10,995 nucleotides of DNA from assembly GCA_029244465.1 (NCBI GenBank), contig JAQWQN010000070.1:1-10995 (forward strand), in the 5' to 3' direction. The notes below the pieces were generated by a model. That model did not search any database and was not told where the DNA came from. It saw nothing but the letters and a program-made list of their open reading frames with translations. Numbering within the stretch: position 1 is the stretch's first letter; each line of letters begins with the position of its first letter. Shown piece by piece: positions 1 through 7,318 of the stretch. Source of the stretch: Pseudomonadales bacterium (GTDB taxonomy: Bacteria > Pseudomonadota > Gammaproteobacteria > Pseudomonadales > Azotimanducaceae). The translations under genes were made by a program, and so were the position numbers.

Positions 1-1
1 C

Positions 2-856
2 TTTATTGCAGCGTTTGGCATCGGCGTACCCGTAGCACGTTGGGCTGTCCGTCAGGGTTTGAACGCCAACCGCAGTGCTCGCATTGACGATGAATTCGTC
101 GCTGGCGTACTTAACGAGAACACGACTCTTTCCGCGGGCAAACAGGTCACACACCCAGCTAATGTCGACACGCTCGGTTATCACTTAGCGATTCTTGCTG
201 TCGCCTATCTAATGACCGATGCCTACATTAACTTTATGAATCCGTTGGTTTCCCAGTTAGATCTAGGCGACATACATTTGGATGTCATCTTCAGTCACAA
301 TCTTTTCTTTTTCCACGGTCTGATCATTTGCGTCATTTTGCGCGCTGGGCTTGATCGCTTTGGACTCGGTCGGTTTATAGACGATGATACGCAGCGGCGG
401 ATAACCGGTTCCGCAGTCGATTTCATGGTGGTCGCGACTATTATGAGTGTCGAGTTCGCGCTTTTAGCCGAGTACTTCATGCCTATACTGGTCGTCTGTC
501 TGGCGGTCAGTGCCGCAACCGCATTACTGTGTTTTGGTTTTGGCAGACAACTGAATGAACATGGCATCGAGCGAGCACTGACCGCATTTGGATGCTGCTG
601 TGGCTCAACGGGCAGCGGTATCCTATTGTTGCGTATGCTGGACCCAGATCTTCGCACACCGATAGCACGGGAACTGGCGTTTTTTAATATCGCTATCCTT
701 TTCTTTGCATTCCATGTGCTAACCATCATGGCGCCGATCTTGCCTAGTCTCAGCTTGGCTTTGGTGATCAGCGTGTACGTTGGCACGTTCGCTCTTTGCG
801 CCATCGGAGTTCTGTGGATTGTGCGCCGCTTAAATGTGAATGGCATGACCGGTTGA
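2..856 (+). CDS. GltS-like sodium/glutamate-type symporter, 5'-truncated by the window edge
   Basis: This is the C-terminal 284 residues of an integral inner-membrane transporter. The frame is open back to base 2, so the TTG at 59 is not a real start. Several hydrophobic segments are visible: around LGYHLAILAVAYLM, NLFFFHGLIICVILRAGL, a long pair from AVDFMVVAT to LLCFGFGR, and two or three near the C terminus ending in VLWIVRRL. The best family marker is a Gly/Cys-rich re-entrant-like segment, GCCCGSTGSGILLLRMLDP, followed by DLRTPIARELAFFN. It resembles the pore-loop region of GltS-type sodium:glutamate symporters, where a TG..LLR..DP..TP pattern is usual. Related members carry other carboxylates or are uncharacterised, so glutamate as substrate is not established. 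It lies 71 bases upstream of the PQQ-like dehydrogenase on the same strand and could be co-transcribed with it. Family assignment rests on recalled motifs and is moderately secure. Confidence 0.6.
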   Translation, partial: FIAAFGIGVPVARWAVRQGLNANRSARIDDEFVAGVLNENTTLSAGKQVTHPANVDTLGYHLAILAVAYLMTDAYINFMNPLVSQLDLGDIHLDVIFSHNLFFFHGLIICVILRAGLDRFGLGRFIDDDTQRRITGSAVDFMVVATIMSVEFALLAEYFMPILVVCLAVSAATALLCFGFGRQLNEHGIERALTAFGCCCGSTGSGILLLRMLDPDLRTPIARELAFFNIAILFFAFHVLTIMAPILPSLSLALVISVYVGTFALCAIGVLWIVRRLNVNGMTG

Positions 857-927
857 GCGGCTTTCTTGATCATGCGTAGAACTCCAGGCACTCTCCTAAT
901 CATTTCCAACCAAGGACAATCAGGCTG

Positions 928-3060
928 TTGTCGCGATATTTACAAAACTTAGTCGTTATTGGCGTGACTTTTTGGACACCCTACGGGACGGCCGATAACG
1001 CCAGCTTCTCTGTCGACCAGGCTGATATTGGCGCGCAGAAATACGCAGAACATTGTGCCGTTTGTCATGGGTCCGACATGCGAGGGATCCACCTTTCACC
1101 GCCATTAGTCGGTGAAAGGTTTGATCAATCCTGGCGCGGTAAACCAGTGAGCGCACTCGCCTTCCACGTGCAAAGAATGCCGGTGGCTGCGCCTAACAGT
1201 CTGAGCGCGGAAACCTATACCAACCTGCTAGCGTTCATTCTAAAAGCCAACGGATTGCCTCAAGGCAAAGCACTCCCAAATGGTCAAGCTGAACTAGATA
1301 GGTTGCACATCCCCCCGTTACCAGGCGACACAACCGACCCATACGCGCCGGTAGCGCACTCATCGACACAGTCAGAGTTATTGCAAAACCTAAGCATCAT
1401 CTCTGACGCAACCGTCGCAAACCCTTCCGCTGACGACTGGATAAGATGGGGCAATACATCCAACGGCACGAACTTCAGCAAGCTGGCGCAAATTAATCGA
1501 GAGAACATCGTCCGCCTGCAGCCTGCCTGGCGAGCCCCTCTTCGCAGTGGTGCCAATATGTCGGCACCGCTCGTGCATCAAGGCATCATGTACCTGCATA
1601 CCTACCCCGATACGGTACTCGCGATGGAAGCCTCCACCGGGCAAGTTCTATGGCGATACGCACATCCCGGTAGTTCGCGATCAAGCGCCAAGATGGGTAT
1701 CGGTCTGCATGCTGGCAAAGTACTCGTTCCAACCTCAGATCTCCGCCTTCTGGCCCTTAACGCCAAAGATGGCACGCTCATCTGGAATCACGCCATCGAC
1801 ACCCGAGCGCCTGCCGCTACCGGACGAGCCCAGTACCAACTCCGAACTGCTCCGTTGGTCGTCGGTGACAAGGTGATACAGGGCGTAACCGCAAGTTTTA
1901 TGCCAAAGGGCGGGTTCATTGTTGCCGTAGACATCAACTCAGGCGAAGAACGTTGGCGTTTCGATAGTATCGCCAGACCCGGTGAACCTGGCGGTGAGAC
2001 TTGGAACAACCTACCCATTGAGAAACGTAGCGGTGGCTCTGTGTGGCATCAAGGCACTTATGATGCCGAGCTGAACCTCGTCTACTTCGGCATTGCACCA
2101 ACCTACGATACCGGGCCATTACTACACGAATTGGATGCAGCAAACGTCTCGAATGCTGCGCTGTACACAAACTGTACAGTGGCCATCAACCCAGACACGG
2201 GCGAACTGGTTTGGTTTTATCAACACATGCCCAACGACCAATGGGATCTGGATTGGGCATTCGAGCGCCAGATTGTCTCAATTCCGATCGACGGCAAGCC
2301 ACGCAAGGTCGTCATGAACACGGGCAAAATGGCTGTGCTTGAGGCACTCGACGCGCGCACGGGCGAGTACCTCTTCTCTATAGATCCCGGTGTACAGAAC
2401 GTCATCACGGCTATTGACCCGGAAACTGGTGCCAAAACAATCGATCCAGAGAAAATGCCAAGTCCGGACAGACCAACGACAATCTGTCCGACCGCTCTTG
2501 GCGCCAGAAGCTGGCCCCCGACGTCGTTCAGCACACAGACCGGACTCGCCTACCTGCCACTGTTCGAAATGTGCATGCTTTTGAGTGACAAAGGCTCGGC
2601 CTTGCTGACCTCTGGGGTACGCATCTCGGCGGCAGACCACCCCGACGCCCAAGACGGCAAGCTAGCGCGCCTGCCAGCCGTCGACCTGGCGAACAAACGC
2701 CTGGCATGGACACATGATCAGGTCGCACCCATATCTACCGGCCTGCTAACCACCGCGGGTGGGCTGTTATTCTCAGGCGACGTCGAACCATCCCTCAAAG
2801 CGTTTAACGACAAGACTGGCGAGTTGCTTTGGCAATCGCCCCTGAGCGCAGCACCAACGGCCGGTCTAATGACCTATCGCGTGGACGGCGTGCAGTACCT
2901 TGCAGTAATGGTCGGTGTTGCCAATCTACACGTTGGATCGTTGTCCAGAACCTACAGCGAAATCACAGACAAGCCTGAATCAATGCCTCTCCCGACACGA
3001 CTGACGACTCGGCAGATACCGACTAATGCAGAAATCTGGGCGTTTTCGCTAGCGGAGTAA
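928..3060 (+). CDS. PQQ-dependent dehydrogenase-like quinohaemoprotein with N-terminal cytochrome c domain
   Basis: Predicted periplasmic redox enzyme of 710 residues, expected to oxidise an alcohol or similar substrate and pass electrons to a fused c-type haem. The TTG start at 928 follows AAGGA at 912-916. Residues 1-22 look like a signal peptide ending near GTA-D. CAVCH at 43-47 is the haem site and Met84 (QRMP) a likely axial ligand. An eight-bladed propeller begins near 165 (DDWIRWGNTSNGTNFSKL) and carries repeated blade motifs with a terminal Trp: 232-242, 276-286, 333-343 and 419-429. The active-site loop NDQWDLDW places the likely catalytic Asp at 440 with a second Asp at 442; Lys467 matches the PQQ-contacting Lys. 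Compared with the neighbouring canonical enzyme, the metal-ligand Glu position is Phe324, the Asn position is Pro391, and the adjacent-cysteine pair is absent. It therefore belongs to a divergent PQQ-binding-like subfamily; N-terminal haem order also occurs in polyvinyl-alcohol dehydrogenase. Substrate and metal are unknown. Confidence 0.85.
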   Translation: MSRYLQNLVVIGVTFWTPYGTADNASFSVDQADIGAQKYAEHCAVCHGSDMRGIHLSPPLVGERFDQSWRGKPVSALAFHVQRMPVAAPNSLSAETYTNLLAFILKANGLPQGKALPNGQAELDRLHIPPLPGDTTDPYAPVAHSSTQSELLQNLSIISDATVANPSADDWIRWGNTSNGTNFSKLAQINRENIVRLQPAWRAPLRSGANMSAPLVHQGIMYLHTYPDTVLAMEASTGQVLWRYAHPGSSRSSAKMGIGLHAGKVLVPTSDLRLLALNAKDGTLIWNHAIDTRAPAATGRAQYQLRTAPLVVGDKVIQGVTASFMPKGGFIVAVDINSGEERWRFDSIARPGEPGGETWNNLPIEKRSGGSVWHQGTYDAELNLVYFGIAPTYDTGPLLHELDAANVSNAALYTNCTVAINPDTGELVWFYQHMPNDQWDLDWAFERQIVSIPIDGKPRKVVMNTGKMAVLEALDARTGEYLFSIDPGVQNVITAIDPETGAKTIDPEKMPSPDRPTTICPTALGARSWPPTSFSTQTGLAYLPLFEMCMLLSDKGSALLTSGVRISAADHPDAQDGKLARLPAVDLANKRLAWTHDQVAPISTGLLTTAGGLLFSGDVEPSLKAFNDKTGELLWQSPLSAAPTAGLMTYRVDGVQYLAVMVGVANLHVGSLSRTYSEITDKPESMPLPTRLTTRQIPTNAEIWAFSLAE

Positions 3061-3164
3061 TCACGCCATCACATCGACCGCGAGCAACGATTCAGCAATG
3101 GCGTCAAGGAACCGTTAAGGGGGCTTCGAGGAAACGCATCAAGAACCGGACTGGTCGATGCAAC
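3061..3164. other. Convergent intergenic spacer, no clear terminator
   Basis: This 104-base gap separates the stop codons of the two oppositely oriented PQQ-type genes. It holds one perfect 7-bp inverted repeat, ACGCCAT (3063-3069) and ATGGCGT (3098-3104), but the loop is 28 bases and no T-run follows. A second weak hairpin, TCGATG (3155-3160) with CATCGA (3171-3176), straddles the 3' end of the minus-strand gene. Neither resembles a strong intrinsic terminator. Confidence 0.3.
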
Positions 3165-5369
3165 CTAGGACATCGAGGGCGACAAAACCCACACGACAAA
3201 CTCCGCCGCAACGTCAGACACCCATACCAGAAACGTACGCCACCAATCAGCAGAATTTTGCTCGTCCCAGGTTTGATGCGCAGCTGCTATGAGGTAATTG
3301 TGGACGTCTGCTACATCATTTTCCGAAAGTAAGTCGGCAAAACTCACCATCCCAACACCACTAAACACACCGCCTAACACAATCTCATCGAAAATTTCGT
3401 GCGTCGCAGCGTCGAGGTAACGCAAGTCAGAGACAACACCACCCTTCCCTACGGCAAGTCCATGACAACGCGCGCAGTACTCACCATACACGACCTCACC
3501 GCGGTCAATTGACTCACGGGATGCGACCGTTGCCGGCGGTGCCTCTGCCATCTCGAGTTCGATTAGATTGGTAGGATGACTGCCGGTACCACCTAATTTG
3601 TAGACCAAAAGACGACTGGTGCCATTGGCATTGATACTCTGTGGGAGCGACAGACCACCAACGCCTCCCCATCCGGCAAGCACTGCGATGTATTGCTCGC
3701 CATTAACGGCATAACTGATCGGCGGTGCCACGATACCAGTACCTGTCTCCACCTCCCAAAGAAGCTCGCCACTATCCGCGTCATAGGCGACTAGGCGGCG
3801 ATCACCGGTACCCTGAAAAACAAGACCGGATTGGGTCGTCAGTACCCCGCCGTTCCACATCGTTGTATGGTCAACTCGCCAACGCTCTTGCTGTAACCCT
3901 GGATCCCATGCGATCAGTCGGCCGCGCAGGAGTTTTTTAAACACCGACTCAAGCAGCACAGAAGGGACCCCCCTCAATCCGCCTTTGCCAGCGGCTTCCG
4001 CCTGACCTAGATTCCACTGAGAACTGCCACGAAACGAGAATGCCTGCGCAGTGCTATACGGCTGTACAGCTTCAATTGCTGGTATGTACACCAACCCGCT
4101 AGCCTGGTTGTACGCCATGGGTTGCCAATTGTGGCCACCTAAGGCTGCGGGCGCGGTATTTTGTGATTCGGCCGAGTGATCTGCATTGCCAGTTTCCATC
4201 GGACGTCCTGTCTCCAGGTTGACCTGGCTCGCCCACGTCACAGGGACATATTTGTCGGCAGCGATCAGTTCTCCCGTTTCACGATCTATCACGTAAAAGA
4301 AGCCGTTCTTAGGTGCCTGCATCAGGACTTTGCGCGTCTTGTTACGGATTTCAATGTCAGCCAGCAGGATATGTTGGGTCGCAGTGTAGTCCCAGGTATC
4401 ACTGGGCGTTGTTTGATAGTGCCAGACATACGCACCGGTATCGGGATTGAGCGCGACGATGGAGGACAAAAACAGGTTATCTCCGCCATCAGGACTGCGC
4501 ACCCACCTATTCCAAGGCGAGCCATTTCCCACACCGATGTATAGAAGGTTGAACTCCGGGTCGTATGCCATTGAGTCCCAAACTGTGCCGCCGCCACCGA
4601 CTTTCCAGTAGATATCCCCGGTCCATGTTTTCGCCGCCATTCGCATGACGTCCGATTCGTAGGGCTTACCAGGGTCTCCAGGAACCGTGTAAAATCGCCA
4701 GGCCTGAGCTCCTGTCAATGCATCATACGCCGTAACATAACCCCGCACGCCGTACTCGGCGCCGCCGTTGCCAATAATGATCTTGCCATTCACGGCTCTT
4801 GGAGCACCCGTGATCGTGTAGGGACGACTCCGATCAATCGTGAGCGTTTCCCATCGAACTCGTCCGTCAACACGATTCAACGCGACCAGCCGACCGTCAA
4901 GTGTTCCGAGATAGAGACTTTCGCCCCATGCTGCCAAACCCCGATTGACCACATCACAACAAGCATTCACGCCCCAAGCACGTGGCACGAGCGGATCATA
5001 CTGCCAAAGCAATTCGCCACTGGCCGCATCGTGGGCATAGACCCGACTCCAACTCGTCGTCGAATAGATCACACCCTCAATAACCAGCGGTGACCCTTCC
5101 AGACCTCGTTGAGTATTTGTGTCGAAATACCAGGCCAAACCCAATTGATTAATATTGTCTTTGTTGATTTGCGTGAGCGGTGATTCGCGTTCTTCGGCAT
5201 ACGTACGACCGTGGGTAAGCCAGTTTTCGGGCTCCGAATTGGCATTCACGACGCGTTCTGCATCCACATCAGCATGAACAATCACGACCAGGCCAATCGA
5301 GAATAGTGTTGACCAACTTCGTATCAATAGATTCATACCAGAAGACGTAAAGAAGAGCCCACTGTGCAC
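3165..5369 (-). CDS. PQQ-dependent alcohol dehydrogenase (quinohaemoprotein) with C-terminal cytochrome c domain
   Basis: Predicted periplasmic quinohaemoprotein of 734 residues that oxidises alcohols with PQQ and a divalent metal, then hands electrons to its own haem c. Hallmarks are all present: the vicinal CysCys at 137-138 (GVNACCDV), TITGAPRAV at 185-193, GGAEYGVRG giving the metal ligand Glu205, GVGNGSPW giving Asn282, TPSDTWDYT giving catalytic Asp327, and PQQ-contacting Lys354 (PKNGFFYVID). Residue +2 from the catalytic Asp is Thr329, not Asp, which favours calcium over lanthanide. The cytochrome domain has CARCH at 632-636 and likely axial Met674 (VGMVSF). A Trp-rich hydrophobic stretch at about 709-729 follows the haem domain and could be a membrane-associating tail. 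Start: GTG at 5369 lies 3 bases after the upstream gene's stop; ATG at 5336 (residue 12) gives a tidier signal peptide (MNLLIRSW...VHADVDA) and neither has a strong Shine-Dalgarno, so the choice is open. Probably co-transcribed with the isomerase-like gene. Substrate not determinable. Confidence 0.92.
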   Translation of the reverse strand: MHSGLFFTSSGMNLLIRSWSTLFSIGLVVIVHADVDAERVVNANSEPENWLTHGRTYAEERESPLTQINKDNINQLGLAWYFDTNTQRGLEGSPLVIEGVIYSTTSWSRVYAHDAASGELLWQYDPLVPRAWGVNACCDVVNRGLAAWGESLYLGTLDGRLVALNRVDGRVRWETLTIDRSRPYTITGAPRAVNGKIIIGNGGAEYGVRGYVTAYDALTGAQAWRFYTVPGDPGKPYESDVMRMAAKTWTGDIYWKVGGGGTVWDSMAYDPEFNLLYIGVGNGSPWNRWVRSPDGGDNLFLSSIVALNPDTGAYVWHYQTTPSDTWDYTATQHILLADIEIRNKTRKVLMQAPKNGFFYVIDRETGELIAADKYVPVTWASQVNLETGRPMETGNADHSAESQNTAPAALGGHNWQPMAYNQASGLVYIPAIEAVQPYSTAQAFSFRGSSQWNLGQAEAAGKGGLRGVPSVLLESVFKKLLRGRLIAWDPGLQQERWRVDHTTMWNGGVLTTQSGLVFQGTGDRRLVAYDADSGELLWEVETGTGIVAPPISYAVNGEQYIAVLAGWGGVGGLSLPQSINANGTSRLLVYKLGGTGSHPTNLIELEMAEAPPATVASRESIDRGEVVYGEYCARCHGLAVGKGGVVSDLRYLDAATHEIFDEIVLGGVFSGVGMVSFADLLSENDVADVHNYLIAAAHQTWDEQNSADWWRTFLVWVSDVAAEFVVWVLSPSMS

Positions 5370-5372
5370 AAC

Positions 5373-6167
5373 TTAAAGAAACGCGTTGCGATGACACGTT
5401 GTCCAAATCTGTCTGGCCCGCGCAACAGGATCTGGAAATTTCTCACGCAGGGCCTTTGATCGAATTTCGAGACTGACATCGACGTCTGCACGACAGACCG
5501 TTTTAATATCGAGGCGATTCGCCTCGCCTTCGCCGAGGTTACATCGCCAATCTACGGCAGCTTCGATGTACGCGTCGCCCGCCATCTTTTTTGAGGATTG
5601 CCAGAAATCACAGACCTGGACATAAGAAAAAACCTGATCATTTAAATCGGGAAACGCGTCCCCGGCACGATTCAGGTGCATGAGATCAACCAGTATCCCA
5701 GCGGCTTTGTGGTCAACCGTACGAATAAACTCTCGTGCCGCAGGGAGCGAGCGAATTTGCGTAAACTCACCAAACTCTAGATTGACTCGAATATCGTCAC
5801 CCGCCAGCGCACAGAGCGCGTGAAATTGTTCTATCGATGCGTCATGTTCATCGTGAGCGGATACAACCAGAACGTTTTTCGCGCCAAGTTCCAAACCTGC
5901 TTCAATCGCGATCTTGTGCGAATCAGTTGGTTCCACACCACCAGCAAGCCAGAGTGCTTCTACATCGATAAGCTGCATTCCAGTTTCGCGCAAAGAGCGT
6001 TTCGTTTTCGCCAGCGAGTATTGATCCCACGTTGTCTTGGTATCAATCCACATGCCACATGAGCTGAAGCCGGCAGCGTGTGCAATACGTGGGATATCCC
6101 ATGGTAGTGCGTCAGGCACGCAGCCGGCGGCCAATGCCCAATAGGGGTCAGACATCCCGATGTCCAT
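5373..6167 (-). CDS. Sugar phosphate isomerase/epimerase-like TIM-barrel protein (xylose isomerase-like)
   Basis: Cytoplasmic protein of 264 residues with the alternating strand/helix pattern of the AP-endonuclease-2/xylose-isomerase-like TIM barrel; no signal peptide is visible. Candidate metal or substrate residues sit at the ends of barrel strands: Glu131 (VNLEFGEF), Asp161 and His164 (LVDLMHLNR), Asp187 (YVQVCD) and Glu234 (VSLEIRS). In many relatives the fifth of these strands carries a metal-binding His in an H-x-x-D context; here that position appears to be Gln184. I recall YVQ-x-C-D versions in other members, so this may be a subfamily trait rather than loss of function. The family covers isomerases, epimerases and dehydratases of sugars, inosose and keto acids, so the reaction cannot be named. 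The gene ends 3 bases before the GTG of the PQQ dehydrogenase, which suggests one transcript. ATG at 6167 is chosen as the first Met; another in-frame Met is at residue 5, and neither has a convincing ribosome site. Confidence 0.8.
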   Translation of the reverse strand: MDIGMSDPYWALAAGCVPDALPWDIPRIAHAAGFSSCGMWIDTKTTWDQYSLAKTKRSLRETGMQLIDVEALWLAGGVEPTDSHKIAIEAGLELGAKNVLVVSAHDEHDASIEQFHALCALAGDDIRVNLEFGEFTQIRSLPAAREFIRTVDHKAAGILVDLMHLNRAGDAFPDLNDQVFSYVQVCDFWQSSKKMAGDAYIEAAVDWRCNLGEGEANRLDIKTVCRADVDVSLEIRSKALREKFPDPVARARQIWTTCHRNAFL

Positions 6168-6200
6168 GCATTTTCTAGAATCTTAGTGTTACGCATTCAA

Positions 6201-6212
6201 AGCACGAGTGCT
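6201..6212. promoter_or_regulatory. Short inverted repeat in the divergent isomerase/AKR control region
   Basis: AGCAC-GA-GTGCT is a perfect 5-bp dyad with a 2-base centre. It lies in the 136-base region between the divergent starts at 6167 (-) and 6304 (+). Position and symmetry would suit a repressor site, but the arms are short and such dyads also occur by chance. No regulator gene is present in the window. Confidence 0.25.
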
Positions 6213-6303
6213 AGCCGGACAGAGGAAACCATTTCGCTATCGCCACCATCTCTATAACCCTGTAGCCTTTCCTTGCCGACCTATAGAAATCTGTGGACAA
6301 CAA

Positions 6304-7305
6304 ATGAAACAAAGAAGTTTTGGTCAACTCGCTACCCCAATATCTGCCATTGGCTATGGTGCCATGTCGTTGAGTGACTTTTACGGGCCGACTGATGATG
6401 ATAAATCGCACGCAGTGCTCGCGCGTTGTTTAGATTTAGGAATTAATCACATCGACACCTCTAACGTCTACGGTGCCGGCATGTCCGAGACCCGCATTGG
6501 GTCGTTTTTGGCCAAGCAGGGAAGGCAAGCAAACGACCTATTTGCCATCGCCACCAAAGCGGGCATCACCAGCAAACCTGACGGCACGCGCTACTTTGAC
6601 AACACGCTCGCACACCTTAGTCGCGAACTAGACAAATCACTCCAACGCCTGGGTGTTGACCAAGTGGAATTGTTGTATGTGCATCGCAGGGACGAAGCGG
6701 TGCCCATCGAGGAGGTCACGGAGGCGCTCGCGACGCTCGTCAAATCTGGCAAAACTCGACAAATCGGCTTTTCCGAAATCGCACCGACCTCACTTGCTGT
6801 CGCACAGGAAACTCATCCGATCGGTGCTGTACAGTCAGAGTATTCACTGTCGACTCGGTCACCGGAAATGGGGTTGATACAGAAAACAGCTGAACTAGGC
6901 GCTAGCTTCGTGGCTTTCAGCCCAGTGGGTCGCACCTTGCTAACCGACAATGTGCTGGACTATGACACCTGTCAATCGCTTGCCTTTCTGAAGGTGAACC
7001 CTCGCTTTCAGAAGCAAAACCTACAACGCAATTGCCAGGTGACCGAGCCATTTAGAAGCCTCGCGGCAGAGATGGGCACCCAAGCTGCAAGTCTTGCTAT
7101 CGCGTGGCTACTCGCCAAGGGCGATCACATCATCCCAATTCCTGGGACAAGATCCGTTGATCACCTAGACGAACTGGCAGCTGGCGTCGATCTCACCCTT
7201 AGCGAGACTGATATCGCCAGAATAGAACAAGTACTACCGATCGGCTGGTGTCATGGCGACCGCTACTCAGCCGGTCAATGGCAGGGTCCGGAAAGATACT
7301 GTTAA
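6304..7305 (+). CDS. Aldo/keto reductase family oxidoreductase
   Basis: Cytoplasmic NAD(P)H-dependent oxidoreductase of 333 residues with the full aldo/keto reductase catalytic tetrad: Asp51 and Tyr56 (HIDTSNVYG), Lys85 (ATKAG) and His127 (LLYVHRRD). Other family signatures are GYGAMSLSDFYGP near the N terminus, KTRQIGFSE in the middle, ELGASFVAFSPVGR, and the cofactor-binding end IPIPGTRSVDHLDEL. The substrate-strand pattern resembles the AKR11/AKR13-type reductases that act on aldehydes, sugars or small ketones; I cannot tell which. The ATG at 6304 is preferred because MKQRSFG begins the conserved first strand; the in-frame GTG at 6208 would add 32 residues of unusual composition that overlap the control region. 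The downstream hydrolase starts 13 bases after its stop, so the two are probably one operon. The gene is divergent from the isomerase-like gene, and a shared control region is plausible. Confidence 0.92.
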   Translation: MKQRSFGQLATPISAIGYGAMSLSDFYGPTDDDKSHAVLARCLDLGINHIDTSNVYGAGMSETRIGSFLAKQGRQANDLFAIATKAGITSKPDGTRYFDNTLAHLSRELDKSLQRLGVDQVELLYVHRRDEAVPIEEVTEALATLVKSGKTRQIGFSEIAPTSLAVAQETHPIGAVQSEYSLSTRSPEMGLIQKTAELGASFVAFSPVGRTLLTDNVLDYDTCQSLAFLKVNPRFQKQNLQRNCQVTEPFRSLAAEMGTQAASLAIAWLLAKGDHIIPIPGTRSVDHLDELAAGVDLTLSETDIARIEQVLPIGWCHGDRYSAGQWQGPERYC

Positions 7306-7307
7306 TC

Positions 7308-7313
7308 AGGAGG
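7308..7313 (+). promoter_or_regulatory. Ribosome binding site deciding the hydrolase start
   Basis: A perfect AGGAGG lies 5 bases before the GTG at 7319. It fixes that GTG as the start rather than the in-frame ATG at 7253, which lies inside the aldo/keto reductase gene and would spoil the signal peptide. Confidence 0.85.
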
Positions 7314-7318
7314 CAGTT

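Noticed and set aside
295..909. 204-residue minus-strand open frame opposite the symporter gene
   Set aside because: It has a basic, Ser/Arg-rich composition without domain motifs and lies fully antisense to a transmembrane gene with clear family motifs. It is a shadow of the coding strand.
2209..2260. Calling the first PQQ-like enzyme lanthanide-dependent because of its W-D-L-D loop
   Set aside because: The other metal ligands of lanthanide enzymes are missing, and W-D-x-D also occurs in glucose-dehydrogenase-type quinoproteins, so the motif alone is not enough.
2278..2652. Minus-strand open frame opposite the first PQQ-like gene
   Set aside because: It contains no recognisable motif, has no ribosome site, and overlaps conserved propeller blades on the other strand.
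3063..3104. 7-bp inverted repeat as an intrinsic terminator between the PQQ genes
   Set aside because: The loop is 28 bases and no T-run follows on either strand, so it does not meet the usual pattern.
4176..4544. 122-residue plus-strand open frame inside the second PQQ gene
   Set aside because: It is antisense to the metal-site and catalytic-loop region of a well-supported gene, and its own sequence shows no family features.
6230..6287. TATAAC at 6253 and TATAGA at 6282 as -10 boxes for the aldo/keto reductase
   Set aside because: No acceptable -35 element lies 16-18 bases upstream of either, so I could not support a promoter call.
6208..6303. 32-residue N-terminal extension of the aldo/keto reductase from GTG 6208
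   Set aside because: Family members begin close to the MKQRSFG strand, and the extension would run through the divergent control region.
7253..7318. 22-residue N-terminal extension of the hydrolase from ATG 7253
   Set aside because: It overlaps the upstream gene, lacks a ribosome site and buries the signal peptide. The GTG at 7319 has AGGAGG at ideal spacing.
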